Below are positions 33,851 to 56,990 of a DNA stretch of 64,000 bases, in pieces. A program made the position numbers and the translations under genes. Every line of letters starts with the position of its first letter. Position 1 is the stretch's first letter. The DNA is from Sepiola atlantica (taxonomy: Eukaryota > Mollusca > Cephalopoda > Sepiida > Sepiolidae). The notes under the pieces are model-generated. The model was not told the origin of the DNA and did not search any database. It saw nothing but the letters and a program-made list of their open reading frames with translations. The stretch lies in contig OY744551.1 in NCBI GenBank assembly GCA_963556195.1, positions 11,740,596 to 11,804,595 of the forward strand, given 5' to 3'.

Positions 33851-34010
33851 TGCACATAGCGTTAAGTAATTAGGTGCAAGTAATCAAGCAACGTGCGTCA
33901 CTGCAAATTTCGCCATTATCTCCTGCATAGGAACAAAAACAACTTGTTTTCTCTGCAAGTGCAATTTGCAACACTCATCCAACGATTTACGACAGTCAGC
34001 GCCATTTCAG

Positions 34011-34020
34011 ATGACTCAGC
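34011..34020 (+). promoter_or_regulatory. AP-1/ARE-like element
   Basis: ATGACTCAGC matches both an AP-1 site (TGACTCA) and the antioxidant-response core RTGACNNNGC. Squid S-crystallin promoters are known to depend on an overlapping AP-1/ARE just upstream of the TATA box, and the arrangement here is the same. Confidence 0.75.
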
Positions 34021-34032
34021 GGTTTTCTTTTC

Positions 34033-34039
34033 TATAAAA
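34033..34039 (+). promoter_or_regulatory. TATA box of S-crystallin gene 1
   Basis: TATAAAA lies 13 bp after the ARE-like site and about 90 bp before the start codon. Transcription probably starts near 34060-34070, giving a short 5' UTR. Confidence 0.75.
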
Positions 34040-34128
34040 ACCAGAATGGGAAACTCGTCTTCGACATACAACTCGAAATCCTCTCCTCGAACTGACCTGC
34101 GATCATTTGCCCTTCACCGACGTCTAAA

Positions 34129-45698
<11,570 letters not shown>

Positions 45699-45751
45699 AT
45701 TAACATCTATTAATCACAAACTGGATTCGACACCCCCTTACTGAAAAACGG

Positions 45752-45796
45752 AATAAAGAAGACGGAGAACCAGCTTTGAAATGTCTGTGAAATAAA
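45752..45796 (+). terminator. two polyadenylation signals
   Basis: AATAAA at 45752-45757 and 45791-45796, 54 and 93 nt after the stop codon, predict a 3' UTR of roughly 80-115 nt. Confidence 0.75.
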
Positions 45797-45819
45797 GATT
45801 GATTTTATATTTCAAATTT

Positions 45820-46295
45820 TTGTTTTTGTTTTTCTTTTATCTCTTTGTTTGCTTATTCGTTTTTTTTTTGTTAGAAACTTTATCCAATTAAGTAGAGATC
45901 GGATCTCCAAGAAAAAAATAACTGGAGATTCCATTCCTTGGAAATCTTTCAAGGTGAGTGTGGTGTTAAAATAAGGTCGGAAGTTTCCATTTGAAGCGAA
46001 AGTTAGAAAATTTAGTTAACGTGTCAGAAAATGACATCATAAAGAAAAGTCTACTTGTTAAAGAAGCCGGTAAAGAGGTGCCGTCTACTTAATAACGGTT
46101 TAGGCAGACATTAAATGACACGGAGCGTTTTTGCTTGATAAGACCTTTTTTTCAAATTTTCTGAATAGTCCATTTAGTATTTCGGTCGAAATGGTGTATG
46201 TAAGTTCCGTTGGTTTCTTATTCCATTTTTCTTTCCTTTTTTGCGAGTACTTTCGATTTTATTCGTCAAATCATCTTCAGGCGCTGTTAGTCTTA
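45820..46295. other. no gene recognised
   Basis: Intergenic DNA downstream of S-crystallin gene 1. Confidence 0.5.
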
Positions 46296-46692
46296 GTGTG
46301 TTTACAAATATGTGTTTACAAAAATGTGTTTACAAATATGTGTTTACAAAAATGTGTTTACAAATATGTGTTTACAAATATGTGTTTACAAAAATGTGTT
46401 TACAAAAATGTGTTTACAAATATGTGTTTATAAATATGGGTTTACAAAAATGTGTTTACAAATATGTGTTTACAAAAATATGTTTACAACAATGTGTTTA
46501 CAAATATGTGTTTACAAATATGTGTTTACAAAAATATGTTTACAAAAATGTGTTTACAAATATGTGTTTACAAAAATATGTTTACAAATATATGTTTACA
46601 AATATGTGTTTACAAAAATGTGTTTACAAAAATGTGTTTACAAATATGTGTTTACAAATATGTGTTTACAAATATGTGTTTACAAATATGTC
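46296..46692 (+). repeat. 14-bp minisatellite with forkhead-like core
   Basis: About 28 copies of ATGTGTTTACAAAA or ATGTGTTTACAAAT. Each contains TGTTTAC, the reverse complement of the forkhead core GTAAACA. Because 14 is not divisible by three, all + frames cycle through the same three peptides and stay open. This is not a gene. Confidence 0.92.
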
Positions 46693-48234
46693 TTTACTGT
46701 TGAGATTTAACAGCTGTCCTGGTATGCCAAGTGTTGAGATTCGTCAACATACCCTTCGCTTAATCTACCTCGACCGAATGTGTACACCTTGTAAAAATAA
46801 AAAGTGGATTCTTAAAAGAAGACACTGAGAAATCTTTTGCGGCTTTGAAAAGTGTGGACTTGCATGCTGGGGAGGGATACCGCTAATACCGAAACGAGGG
46901 CTTTTTTACCGCGAGTGTCGATTGTCCTTAAAGTTCTTTTTACGAGTGAAAGAAAGCCTCTCTGATACCAGAGTGTTGTCTCGAAAGGTTATATATCGGG
47001 TTATGGTAAGGGGATCTGTTCGATAGGATACAATTGAGGAGCTAGGTCTTACGGAGGGGGGACTTTGCTTAATCTGACCTAGGGCGCCTGGATTGAGATG
47101 TTTCGACAATTATGAGGCATCACTAACCTGGCTGATAATAAGGAATGCCATCTGGGTCGGAAACCAACTTTTCGCAGCGTGCTTTGTAGGGACACTGAAT
47201 TGGGTTTGATGCGGTTTCTTGGAGGAAACTACCGATTACACCTTTTACTGTGCCATCGTGTGTCCATAGTGTAAATTAGGTAAAGGCTATACGGTACGCA
47301 TCCTGTCCTATAAATAATCATTTTCCACCTGTTGCAATTGGGCGCTGACGATGAATAAGGAGGAACACTGTGTTTCTTTGCTTGCTAGCAATTATGAGAG
47401 GTGTGATATTGTCGATACGACAGAAGACCTTCACTTCTCCCCAGCTTGTTCTCTTTCATCAAAAAACGTCTGAAAACGCTGGAGAAGGTAAACCTCTCTT
47501 CGGTAAATTTCAACGAAAGGTGGTGAAAGTTTAGCGTTTGTGTCGACTAAATGGAGCTAATTTTGAGTGGTACTTAGACGTGGCTTAGATAAATCATTTT
47601 TGGTCGTCGAACCGAACACTGAGCCTTTTTTGACCCGCCTAGACGTAGTGTAAGTTTACTTGTCTTAGTTGACACCTTATTTTATTTAGCTAGAGTATGC
47701 GTGATATCATAATGCCTCCTTTTTATTTTGTCCCTTTAGCACCCCGTTTTTTTACCGATATTTTTGTTAGGTAATTCCCGATCCTAATTAGGTGATAGAT
47801 TTTCTGTTTTGTCAGAGATACGGGTCCCATTTCGTAATTTCAAAAGAGGTATCTGCATTTCGTAATTTCAAAAGAGGTATCTGACATAAAGCTTTTGAAA
47901 CCTGCATCAATTTTTCGACTGGCAAAACTGCTTATATGCCAGATGTCAAACTGGGGTTCCTATTTTTTTCATTGTATATTTTATTCGTTTTTCTATATAT
48001 ATTTTTATTCCCTAACGCCCCACTTCATGTTTATATTTTGGGTTTTAAGTAAGTTAATCATTGAGTGATTTTGTTTTGGTGAATCTTATGATTGTGACTA
48101 GTTAAGTAAATTAATTTTATTTAGGCCCAATCTCTCACAACTCCCTGTTTTGGGCCTTTGCCCACATTTTATTGAATTGTACATATATTCAAAATATTTA
48201 TTAATAAATATTTATTGATTTGGGAATATTGCGT
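46693..48234. other. no gene recognised
   Basis: About 1.5 kb, less AT-rich than its surroundings (46840-47700) but without a convincing reading frame or known element. Confidence 0.45.
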
Positions 48235-48401
48235 TAACAATTATTTTTACCGTAAAGACAGAGAATATTCATTGTTTTACAATTGCTACAATTTAAAATA
48301 AATATAAATTTATTTATTTATTTAACAAATATTTAGCTGACAATGTCAATTATTTTTACTGAAAAAAATAGCTATTTTCTTTTTCGTAATAGTATTGATC
48401 G

Positions 48402-48523
48402 CATATACGGCACAATCACGTTGACACACCGGTTCCAGTTAGATACCCCGAAGTTAAGCGACGTCGAGCCTGGCCAGTACTAGATTGGGTGACCATTTTA
48501 GAATACCAGGTGCTGTATGTGCT
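48402..48523 (+). pseudogene. 5S rRNA-like sequence (head of a SINE)
   Basis: About 120 nt aligned with animal 5S rRNA. It keeps GAAGTTAAGCGACGTCG (A box and intermediate element region), GGGTGACCAT (box C) and the end GGTGCTGT. Substitutions are spread throughout and base pairing is compromised, so it is not a functional rRNA gene. Confidence 0.8.
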
Positions 48524-48712
48524 CTCTGCTTATCTCGGTATTGTTTCCAGTCGTCTTGAATTGCTTGCCATTGAAATCAAGCAGTGCCGACTCAGGAGAA
48601 GTGTTGTTAGAATTGCGCAACCCTTGCTTCACAATTACACGCGCAGCTACCCCCTTATATGTGTATCTACAGTCTCTCTAGACTGAATGAAGTGCTTTGA
48701 TTTTAACTTTGA
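48402..48712 (+). mobile_element. 5S-derived SINE-like insertion
   Basis: The 5S-like head and a 190-bp unrelated tail are flanked by GTATTGATCG (48392-48401) and GTATCGATCG (48713-48722). The duplicated segment at about 50180 has GTATTGACCG once without insertion. This defines the insert as 311 bp with a 10-bp target duplication, as expected of a LINE-mobilised 5S SINE (SINE3-like). Confidence 0.75.
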
Positions 48713-49329
48713 GTATCGATCGTGTCAGATGTTTATTATTTTAAAAGGAATATTATTATTAACAGTAAATTATACACATTTATGTAGGAAGCATCTTGAA
48801 ATTACTATAAGGTTCCGCTAATCATGATGTATTTCAATATCTTCATATTGTATAGGTGAAATATAAGTAAACCATCTCTAATTTGCGTTCGGAATTGAAT
48901 GAGTTTTAATGAGATTAATTTATTCTGTTAAATTCTTTTGTTTCGTATGAGGCCTGTTGTCATTTTATGCTATCATTATTGCATGTATAAAGTTGCATTA
49001 ACCGAACAGTTACACGATCAACCTTGGGGGGACGACGTCACAAACATAATTACAGAAAACAATATGAGAAGCAAATAAATTACTGAAATCGTCGAAATAA
49101 TTTTTCTTTTTTCTTCGAATTTTGCCAATTTAAACTTTTTGAATAAACGTCGCATTTTCAAAAAACAACGAACTCGGTCACCAGAAGAAGTTTTAAAAAT
49201 TTCGTTTAACTGAGTTCACCCCAAACAAGGCAAGTGGCCACCGTAGACATAAGGGACTACTGAGAATTAAGGTGAACGTTTTGGGAGGTCATCCTAAATT
49301 GAGCGCTGTGCAGCGAGATGCTTGTTCAC

Positions 49330-49880
49330 ATCAGTTTTAAATTTCTGAATGTCGGTACAGTCAAGGAAACAGGGAGCAGGCCGAGAGTTCCACAGGCCAG
49401 CAGCACGAAGAAAGAAGCTATTGGAGTAGAAGGCTCCACAGTGAATTGATAGAATTTAGCTGATTGTCGGGTTGGTCGACTGTATTTACTTTGAGGGGGC
49501 ACCAGAGCAGCAAGTTCATCGGATCACATTTCATTGAGGTACTTGTAAAACAAGCACAAAGATGCAACATTGAGGCGATGGCACAGGGGCTGGAGCTTGA
49601 TGGATAGTAAAGGACCTATTAGATTAGCGATTCTATTTTGGACTTTGTCTAAGAGTGAGTGATTAGAGGATGGTGCACCAGCCCATATGTGGCAACAATG
49701 CTCCATGCATTAACGGATGGTGGCTTGGAGAGATATAGGATACTGTCATATGTGAGGAGTTTTCTAGCACGGTAGAGGGAGCCCACATTCTTTGCCGCAA
49801 CCATGCTAATGTCTTCTATGTATTTGTATCAATTCACGCTACCTCTGAATGTAAGGCCGAGGAGTTAAGACGGTAGAGTG
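49330..49880 (-). pseudogene. LINE ORF2 C-terminal fragment
   Basis: On the - strand MEHCCHIWAGAPSSNHSLLD, then RIANLIGPLL, LCHRLNVASLCLFYKYLNE and, past a stop, LVPPQSKYSRPTRQS. This is the standard C-terminal end of jockey/CR1-type LINEs. Interrupted by stops. Confidence 0.8.
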
Positions 49881-49887
49881 TAATTTG

Positions 49888-50285
49888 CCATGGAAAATTA
49901 TTTTTACCGGAAGAAAAAAGAATATTTATTGTTTTAAAACGAATTAAATTGTAACAATTTTAAATAAATAATGAAGCTACGTATTAGTTTTATTTATTTA
50001 AACTAATGAAGTAATCATTATACATTTTTTAATATATATTCTCGGCTACACGGAGAGTAACATGGGCACATTAAATAAATAAAGAATAGAGATATTCGTT
50101 TTATTTATTTGAAGTATATTTAGCTGATGATGTCAATTATTTTTAAGGAAAACAAATTTTGTTTTTTTCGAAATCGTATTGACCGTGTCAGACGTTTATT
50201 GTTGCAAAAATAAAATTGTTATTAACAATCAATTATACAGATTGATGTAGAAAGCACCGTATAATTTCAATATGACCATGTTGTA
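49888..50285 (+). repeat. segmental duplicate G, copy 2 (left part)
   Basis: Corresponds to 48235-48810 without the 5S insertion. Contains ATTTAGCTGATGATGTCAAT. Confidence 0.75.
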
Positions 50286-52985
50286 TGAGTAAAATATGAG
50301 TAAGATATATGGTAAAATTAAAAGTAATAAATATGAAAAATATAGGTAAAGTATAGATAAAATATAGGTACAGTATAGGTACAATATAGGTAAAAATAGG
50401 TAAAATATAGGTAAAATATGGGTAAAGAATAGGTAAAATATAGGAAAAATATGTAAAATATAGGTAAAATATAGGTAAAGTATAGGAAAAAATAGGTAAA
50501 ATATAGGTAAAGTGTAGGTAAAATATAGGTAAAATAGGTAAAATATAGGTAAAATATAGGAAAAGTATAGGAAAAGTATAGGTAAAATATAGGTAAAGTA
50601 TAGGTAAAATATAGGTAAAATAGGTAAAATATAGGTACAATATAGGTAAAGTATAGGTAAAATATAGGTAAAATATTGGTAAATATAGGTAAACTATAGG
50701 TAAAATATAGGTAAAGTATAAGTAAAATATAGGTAAAATAGGTAAAATATAGGTAAAATATATGAAAAGTATAGATAAACTATAAGTAAAATATAGGTAA
50801 AAATCGGTGAAATATATGAAAAATATAGGTGAAATATAGATAAAGTATATGTAAAATAAAGGTAAAATATAAGTAAAGTATAGGTAAAATAAAGGTAAAA
50901 ATAAGTAAAATATAGGTAAAATATAGGAAAAGTATAGGTAAAATAGGTAAAATATAGGTAAAATAAAGGTAAAATATAGGTAAAGTGTAGGTAAGATATA
51001 GGTAAAGTATAGGTAAACTATAGGTAAAATTTAGAAACAATATAGGTAAAGTATAGGTAAAATATAGGTAACGTATAGGTAAAAATAGGTAAAGTATAAG
51101 TAAAATATAGGTAAAGTATAGGTAAAATATAGGTAAAATATAGGTAAAATATAAATAAAGTATAGGTAAAATATAAGTAAAGTATAAGTAAACTATAAGT
51201 AAAATATAAGTAAAATAAGGTAAAATATAGGTAAAATATAGGTAAAGTATAGGAAAACTATAGGTAAAATGTAGGTAAAAATATGTAAAATATAGGAAAA
51301 ATATAGGTTAAGTATAGGTAATATATTGGTAACGTATAGGTAACAATATGTAAAGTATACGTATAATATAGGTAAAGTATAGGTAAAATATTGGTAAAGT
51401 AAAGATAAACTATAGGTAGAACATAGAGAACAATACAGGTAAATTATAGGTAAACTATAGGTAAAATATAGGTAATGATAGGTAAAATATATGTAAAATA
51501 TAGGTAAAGTATATGTAAAATATAGGTAAAATATAAGTAAAGTATAGTTAAAATATAGGTAAAAATAGGTACAATATAGGTAAAATATAGATAAAAATAG
51601 GTAAAATATAGGTAAAGTATAGGTAAAGTATAGGTTACAAAAAGGTAAAGTATAGATAAACTATAGATAAAATATTAGTAAAAATAGGTAAAATATAGGT
51701 AAAATATAGGTAAAGTATAGGTTTAATGTAGGTAAAGTATAAGTAAACTACAGGTAAAATATTAGTAATAATAGGTAAAATATAGGTAAAATATAGGTTA
51801 AGTATAGGTAAAATATAGGTAAAGTATAGGTAAAAATAGGTAAATATAGGTAAAATATAGGTAAAGTTTAGATAAATAATAGGTAAGATAAAGGTAAAAT
51901 ATTGGTAAAGTATAGGTACACTATAGGTAAAATATAGGTAAAAATAAGCAAAATATATTTAAAATATAGGTAAAATATAGGTAAAGTATATGTAAAATAT
52001 AGGTTAAATATAGGAAAAGTATACATAAAAATAGGTAAAGTATAGGTAAAATAGATAAAGTATAGTTAGAAATATAGGTGAAGTATAGGTAAAATATAGG
52101 TAAACTATAGCTAAAATATAGGTAAAATATGGGTAAAATAAATATAAAGTATAGGTAAACTATATGTAAAATTTAGGTAAAAATAGGTGAAATTTAGTAT
52201 AATTACAAGTATAAGTAAAGTATAGGTAAACGATAGGGTAAATATAGGTAAAATAGGTAAACAACAGGTAAAATGTAGGTAAAGTATAGGTAAAAATAGG
52301 TTACGTATAGGTAAGATATAGGTAAAGTATAGGTAAAATATAGGTAAAGTATAAGTAAACTATAGGCAAAATATAGGTAAAATTAAATAAAATACTGATA
52401 AAATATAGGTAAAGTATAGTTAAAATATAGGTAAAGTATAGGTAAATATAGGTAAAGTATAGGTAAGATATAGTTAAAGTATAGGAAAACTATAGGTAAA
52501 ATATCGGTAAAATAGGTAAAACATAGGTAAAATATATGCAAACTATTGGTAAAGTGTAGGTAAAAATAGGTGCAATATAGGTAAAATATGAGTAAATATA
52601 GGTAAAATATAGGTAAAGTATAGGTAAGATATCGTTAAATATAGGTAAATTATAGGTAAAATATAGGTAAAAATAGGTAAATATAGGTAAAATATAGGTA
52701 AAGTATAGGTAAAGTATAGTTAAAATATAGGTAAAGTATAGGTAAAATATAGGTAAAGTATAGGTAAATTATAGGTAAACTATAGGTAAAAATAGGTAAA
52801 ATATAGGTAAAGTATAGTTAAAATATAGGTAAAATATAGGTAAAATATAGGTAAAGTATAGGTAAACTATAAGTAAAATATAGGTAAAGTATAGTTAAAA
52901 TATAGTTAAAATATAGGTAAAGTATAGTTAAAATACAGGTAAAGTATAGGTAAAATATAGGTAAAGTATTTGTAAAAAACAGGTA
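50286..52985. repeat. 2.7-kb minisatellite of ATAGGTAAA units
   Basis: About 230-240 degenerate 10-12-bp units (TATAGGTAAAA, TATAGGTAAAG). Open Tyr-Phe-Thr-rich frames on the - strand are repeat artefacts. Confidence 0.93.
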
Positions 52986-52989
52986 AGCA

Positions 52990-53345
52990 GCCTTTAATTT
53001 TAGTTCGGCATTTAATGAGTTTTAATGAGATTAATTTCTTTAGTTTAATTGTGTTGTTTAGTCTGAGGCCTGTTGTACTTTTATGCCAGCATTATTGCAT
53101 GTATAAAGTTGCATTAACTGACCATTTACACTGTCAATAGGCGCCAACAACCTTGGGCGACGACGTCACAAACATAATTACAGAAAAATATGAGAAGAAA
53201 CAATAAATGAATGAAATTTTCCAAAAAATATTTCTTTTTTCTTCGAATTTTACTAATTTAAACTTTTGTAATAAACGCCGCATTTCCAAAGTCGCAGTTC
53301 TACAACGAACTCTGTCACCAGAATAAGTTATAGTTACAACGAAAA
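52990..53345 (+). repeat. segmental duplicate G, copy 2 (right part)
   Basis: Corresponds to 48888-49215. Contains GACGACGTCACAAACATAAT. Confidence 0.8.
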
Positions 53346-54299
53346 TAAAGTTAGACAAGGAGCAAGATTAGCAGTACCTGGACAGTCTTTAATTGTTGCC
53401 GGCAACGAGGTGAAGAGATCGCGCAGTGGAAGTTTTTAGTTGACACTCTCCAATATTTCTTCGGCTTAGCTTAAGTATCAATTGCACTTTAGGGACAGGT
53501 GGAATGTCTCGCATAATTTATTATATTTTTGTCTGACTTTTGGATGCCATTGATTGTTGGTCTTCAAGTGCATTTCTTGTCCGAAAATAAAATTCTAATT
53601 TACTTTTTAAAGTCTTACTGTAATTCAATATTTTAATCGCTCGTGGGTTATTGCTATGTTATCGTTTTTTACATATCTTTCCGTGGTTCAAAAGCACAGC
53701 TAAACCAGAATACCTGACTGTTAGGTTGATCTAATTATCTTGAGAATGAATGAATAATGCCGTAAAAAGACGTGTGCTTTGCGCAATTTATCGAGGAAAT
53801 CGAGATGATTCGAACACTGACCCAGTTATAACGAATACCAATGTCGCTCTAGGCGATGATGACCTCTAATATATGTTTTAAACATTCGGGACAGCGAAGG
53901 CGAGACGTATCGGATTATGCAAATTATTTATTTGGCACAATTAATGATGTGAACACATTTCTGGCAAAATATCGGGTCATTTGAATGAGTCGTTTTTTTA
54001 AGTTAAATTAAAAGAGGAATTATTATTTTGCCGGACTTGATGAAAGTTAGAAAGAAAGTGTATTTTTAGTTTAATGTGTGTTTAAATTCCGGCTAAAATG
54101 TTGTTTCTCCAATTTGTTGGGAAAGATTGCTTTTTAAGTCAAGATATTTCGTCTCAATATTTTGACGAAACTTTAAAATACCTGTATTTAAGTTTTCAGT
54201 TTGAAGTCAAGTTGATGTCCGAGTACAAGCGGTGCTCTCATTAATTTTTAACCTTACATCCAATTTAGTATTTACTATTTTGCATGGTCATTTGTCAAT
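53346..54299. other. no gene recognised
   Basis: Low-information AT-rich DNA upstream of the mariner relic; may include its lost 5' part. Confidence 0.45.
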
Positions 54300-55140
54300 G
54301 ATAAAACCGTGTTCAGAGTGGGTGCTGCGTTTACTCACAGTCGATCAAAAAGGAGAACGTGTCGACAGTTCAGTGCGATGTTTGCAACTTTTATGACGCA
54401 ACAAAAAGGATTTTTTGCTTCTATATGTGAAAAGTGATGAAACATAAATCCAGCTTCATTCTAAATTCAAATCAGCAATCAATTGAATGGAAAGAAGCAG
54501 GTTAAAGCCCTCCCAAAACACCAAATACGCAAACATCAGCAGGCAAGGTTTTGAGAAAGAAAGAGCAATTAATAGCGAATAACTAAAAAGGCAGCAAATA
54601 AAGAATAAATAAGTGCTCTTTCACCAAGACAATGCACCGTGTTGATCGCAACGATGGCCACACAAAATGAATTGCATTTCAAATTGTATCCTCACCCACC
54701 CTATTCACTAAATCAGATCCCACTGACTACTGGATGTTTGCAGAACCCAAAAGAATGTTCCAGGGAAAAACGATTTGGCAATGACGAAGTGATATTAGAA
54801 ACCGAGTCGTATTTTGAGGTCAAAGATAAATCGTTCTACAAAAGGCATTGAGTGGTTGGATAAGCTTTGAAATCAGTGTATCACACTAAATGGAGACTAT
54901 GTTGATGATAAAGTAGAATTTTGAAATCAGTGTATCACACTAAATGGAGACTATGTTGATGATAAAGTAGAATTTTGAAATCAGTGCATCACACTAAATG
55001 GAGACTATGTTGATGACAAAGTAGAATTGTGAAATCAGTGTATCACACTAAATGGAGACTATGTTGATGATAAAGTAGAATTTTGCTTAAAACTTACCGT
55101 TTTAGAAGTTAGGTCCAGGCATTATTTAGCGACTTTTTAT
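54300..55140 (+). pseudogene. mariner transposase relic
   Basis: Frames read LTVDQKGERVD and KSDET (54330-54440), then LFHQDNAPC (54620), YPHPPYSLNQ (54690), KRFGNDEVILETESYF and DKSFYK (54770-54840). The end is QCITLNGDYVDDKVEF. These are the ordered landmarks of the mariner DDD catalytic domain and C-terminus. Frameshifts and stops are frequent and the N-terminal helix-turn-helix part is not recognisable. Confidence 0.85.
54869..55083 (+). repeat. 54-bp tandem repeat within mariner C-terminus
   Basis: Four copies of a 54-bp unit (18 codons, NQCITLNGDYVDDKVEF plus a stop). Copies differ at a handful of positions, so amplification postdates decay of the transposase. Confidence 0.9.
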
Positions 55141-55144
55141 ATAT

Positions 55145-55565
55145 AGATACTAGCAGGAGGACCCGAAGTTGCCTGGGATTTAATGATGATCACTACTAAA
55201 TGCTTTTGTATGATACTCATACACTATATTACTTTCTTTGTTTTTACTGGCCCCATCCTCATCTTATGCCCTTTAAAATAGTCAGAAAACTCTCTAAATT
55301 AGTGTCTGATGCATTTCATTAAAATCGGATATACGTATTTGAGGTTTTAAGGGGTTTTGTCCCCATGGGTCAGTTAGAGGTGGTGTACTAAGATATTCAA
55401 CAACTAGGAGGTATCTTCCATTGTCTGCACGGGGAATTTGATATACATTTAATTAAAATAGTACAGATTTGTAGTTTTAATGGAGGTTCGGCCTCCATAG
55501 ATTCATTAGGTTATGAGCGAACTTAGAGATTCTAGACCATTTCTATTGTTCACCCCAGAAAATGT
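55145..55565 (+). repeat. dispersed repeat with CCGAAGTTGCCTGGG motif
   Basis: ACTAGCAGGAGGACCCGAAG is the reverse complement type of CCCGGGCAACGCCGGGTAGC at 32617. The rest is AT-rich and holds no gene. Confidence 0.5.
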
Positions 55566-55569
55566 TGGA

Positions 55570-56060
55570 AAACTCTCTTAATTAGTGTCTTATACATATG
55601 ATTCAAATTTCATTCCATTCAAATATACGTGGATGGCTGTTAGTGAAAAAGTGGAGGGGTGGGGGAAAAAGGAGGGGGGAGCCTCGGTGATTTAGCTGTG
55701 TGGGTATGTCATAGTTTTAGAAAAGATTTGAAAAAATGAAGGTGGTTTGAAAGTGGGAGGGGTAGGTGGGTAAAAGTAACAGCCATCTACATTATTTCCG
55801 TTCACCCCTCCACTTTTTCACTCAGAACCATCCTCATTTATTTCATTCCATACTACTGACTTCACTAAGCCCGGACCTCGGGTCTGCGCACCGAGTAATG
55901 GCTACTACTTTTTCTCATCAACTTATCATGTCAACCCAATATTTTCACGTAGTTGCATGACATTTTCTTAAAATTATCATCCTGAGGAAGTCTTATAAAT
56001 AAAGACGAAACGTTGATGAATATATAAAAAAACATCATTTTTGTATTTTCCTTTTTAATT

Positions 56061-56066
<6 letters not shown>
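55570..56066 (+). mobile_element. retroposon family F, copy 2 plus inverted fragment
   Basis: 55785-56066 matches the 3' part of 30728-31205. 55630-55765 is an inverted fragment of its 5' part, giving a local palindrome (AAAAGTGGAGGGGTG against CACCCCTCCACTTTT). It ends in (TA)n at 56067. Confidence 0.6.
55976..56019 (+). ncRNA. hammerhead-like motif, family F
   Basis: Stem I TCATC/GATGA, CTGAGGA, an extra A, stem II GTCTT/AAGAC, GAAA, then CGTT. The core boxes are intact except for the extra A. Stem III is reduced to a single C-G pair, so cleavage would need a dimeric arrangement. Confidence 0.5.

Positions 56067-56129
<63 letters not shown>
56067..56129. repeat. (TA)n microsatellite
   Basis: About 31 TA units. 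Confidence 0.95.
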
Positions 56130-56132
<3 letters not shown>

Positions 56133-56160
56133 TTTATACATACATAAATGTAAGTTATGA

Positions 56161-56195
56161 ATACGTATTTCTGACTCAGACGTCCTCAGCATGGC
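56161..56195 (-). ncRNA. degenerate hammerhead-like motif
   Basis: Related to the 43307 hammerhead: the - strand reads CCATG, CTGAGGA, CGTCTGAGTCA, GAAATACGTATT. Stem II is shortened and stem I has only three pairs. Confidence 0.45.
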
Positions 56196-56225
56196 TAACT
56201 TCAACAAGGATCGAATTTTATCTAA

Positions 56226-56257
<32 letters not shown>

Positions 56258-56274
56258 GATTATTTTTATTTACA

Positions 56275-56450
56275 TAAACATGTTAAAAATCTGCGACAGT
56301 GGCATGTCGATGTTATCGATCAACAGCTATTATAAACTGAGATCTTATCAGGAAGAGTTAGAATCCGCCTGATGAAATCTCAGTTTATAATAGCTGTTGA
56401 TCGATAACATCGACATGCCAGTGTCGCAGATTTTTTACATGTCTGTGTAA
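56275..56450. repeat. inverted pair of dispersed repeat C
   Basis: 56278-56361 (-) and 56366-56447 (+) are reverse complements of about 80 bp with a spacer of a few bases. They share TTGATCGATAACATCGACAT. Confidence 0.88.
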
Positions 56451-56569
56451 ATAAAAATAATTATATGTAAAAGCTCTATTTGATATTGAGCACTTTTTAT
56501 AAACCAGGTTGAAATACTTTTGATTACTACCCTGTGGATGTTTTACCCGGATTATTATAATTATAATTA

Positions 56570-56584
56570 TATCTATATATTATA

Positions 56585-56662
<78 letters not shown>
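56570..56662. repeat. (TA)n microsatellite
   Basis: TA runs interrupted by AATTATAATTAT. Confidence 0.9.
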
Positions 56663-56665
<3 letters not shown>

Positions 56666-56990
56666 TTCCTAAATCCGACGATTGAAAATCTATTCTAAAT
56701 ACTTGATTATATACATTGTACAAATTTTTATTTTTTTTGTAAAATTTGCAAAAAATCTGTACAATAAAATGAAAAACATACGTAAACTTGATTTACTTTT
56801 GAACAAAGATTTAAACCGTGAAAATGCCTTATGTTTAAGGCTCAAGCTGAAGGGGTCTTAAGAGGAGATTAAAATTCAAGGAAATTAAGTAAATTGGTGT
56901 CTAATGAATATGGATCACATTTAATACTAATCTGATATATTTGAATTGTTAAATGTGTGGTTGTGGCAGTATTATATCCCATAAAAATAT
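56663..56990 (+). other. no gene; start of intron-4-like segment
   Basis: From about 56870 the sequence resembles 43620-43760 of S-crystallin intron 4 (AATTGAATTTC.../TCTAATGAATATGGATCA-type block). Confidence 0.45.

Larger units (their letters stand above)
48235..49215 (+). repeat. segmental duplicate G, copy 1
   Basis: Matches 49888-50285 and 52990-53345. Shared blocks include TATTTAGCTGA, GTGTCAGA-GTTTATT and GCATGTATAAAGTTGCATTA. Copy 1 has gained a 5S-derived insertion; copy 2 has gained a 2.7-kb minisatellite. Confidence 0.8.

Noticed and set aside
46241..46828. 195-codon Cys-Val-Tyr-Lys frame
   Set aside because: A 14-bp tandem repeat stays open in all three + frames; there is no start context or family.
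48402..48523. Functional 5S rRNA gene
   Set aside because: Many substitutions, no T-run terminator after the end, and a retroposon-type target duplication around a longer unit.
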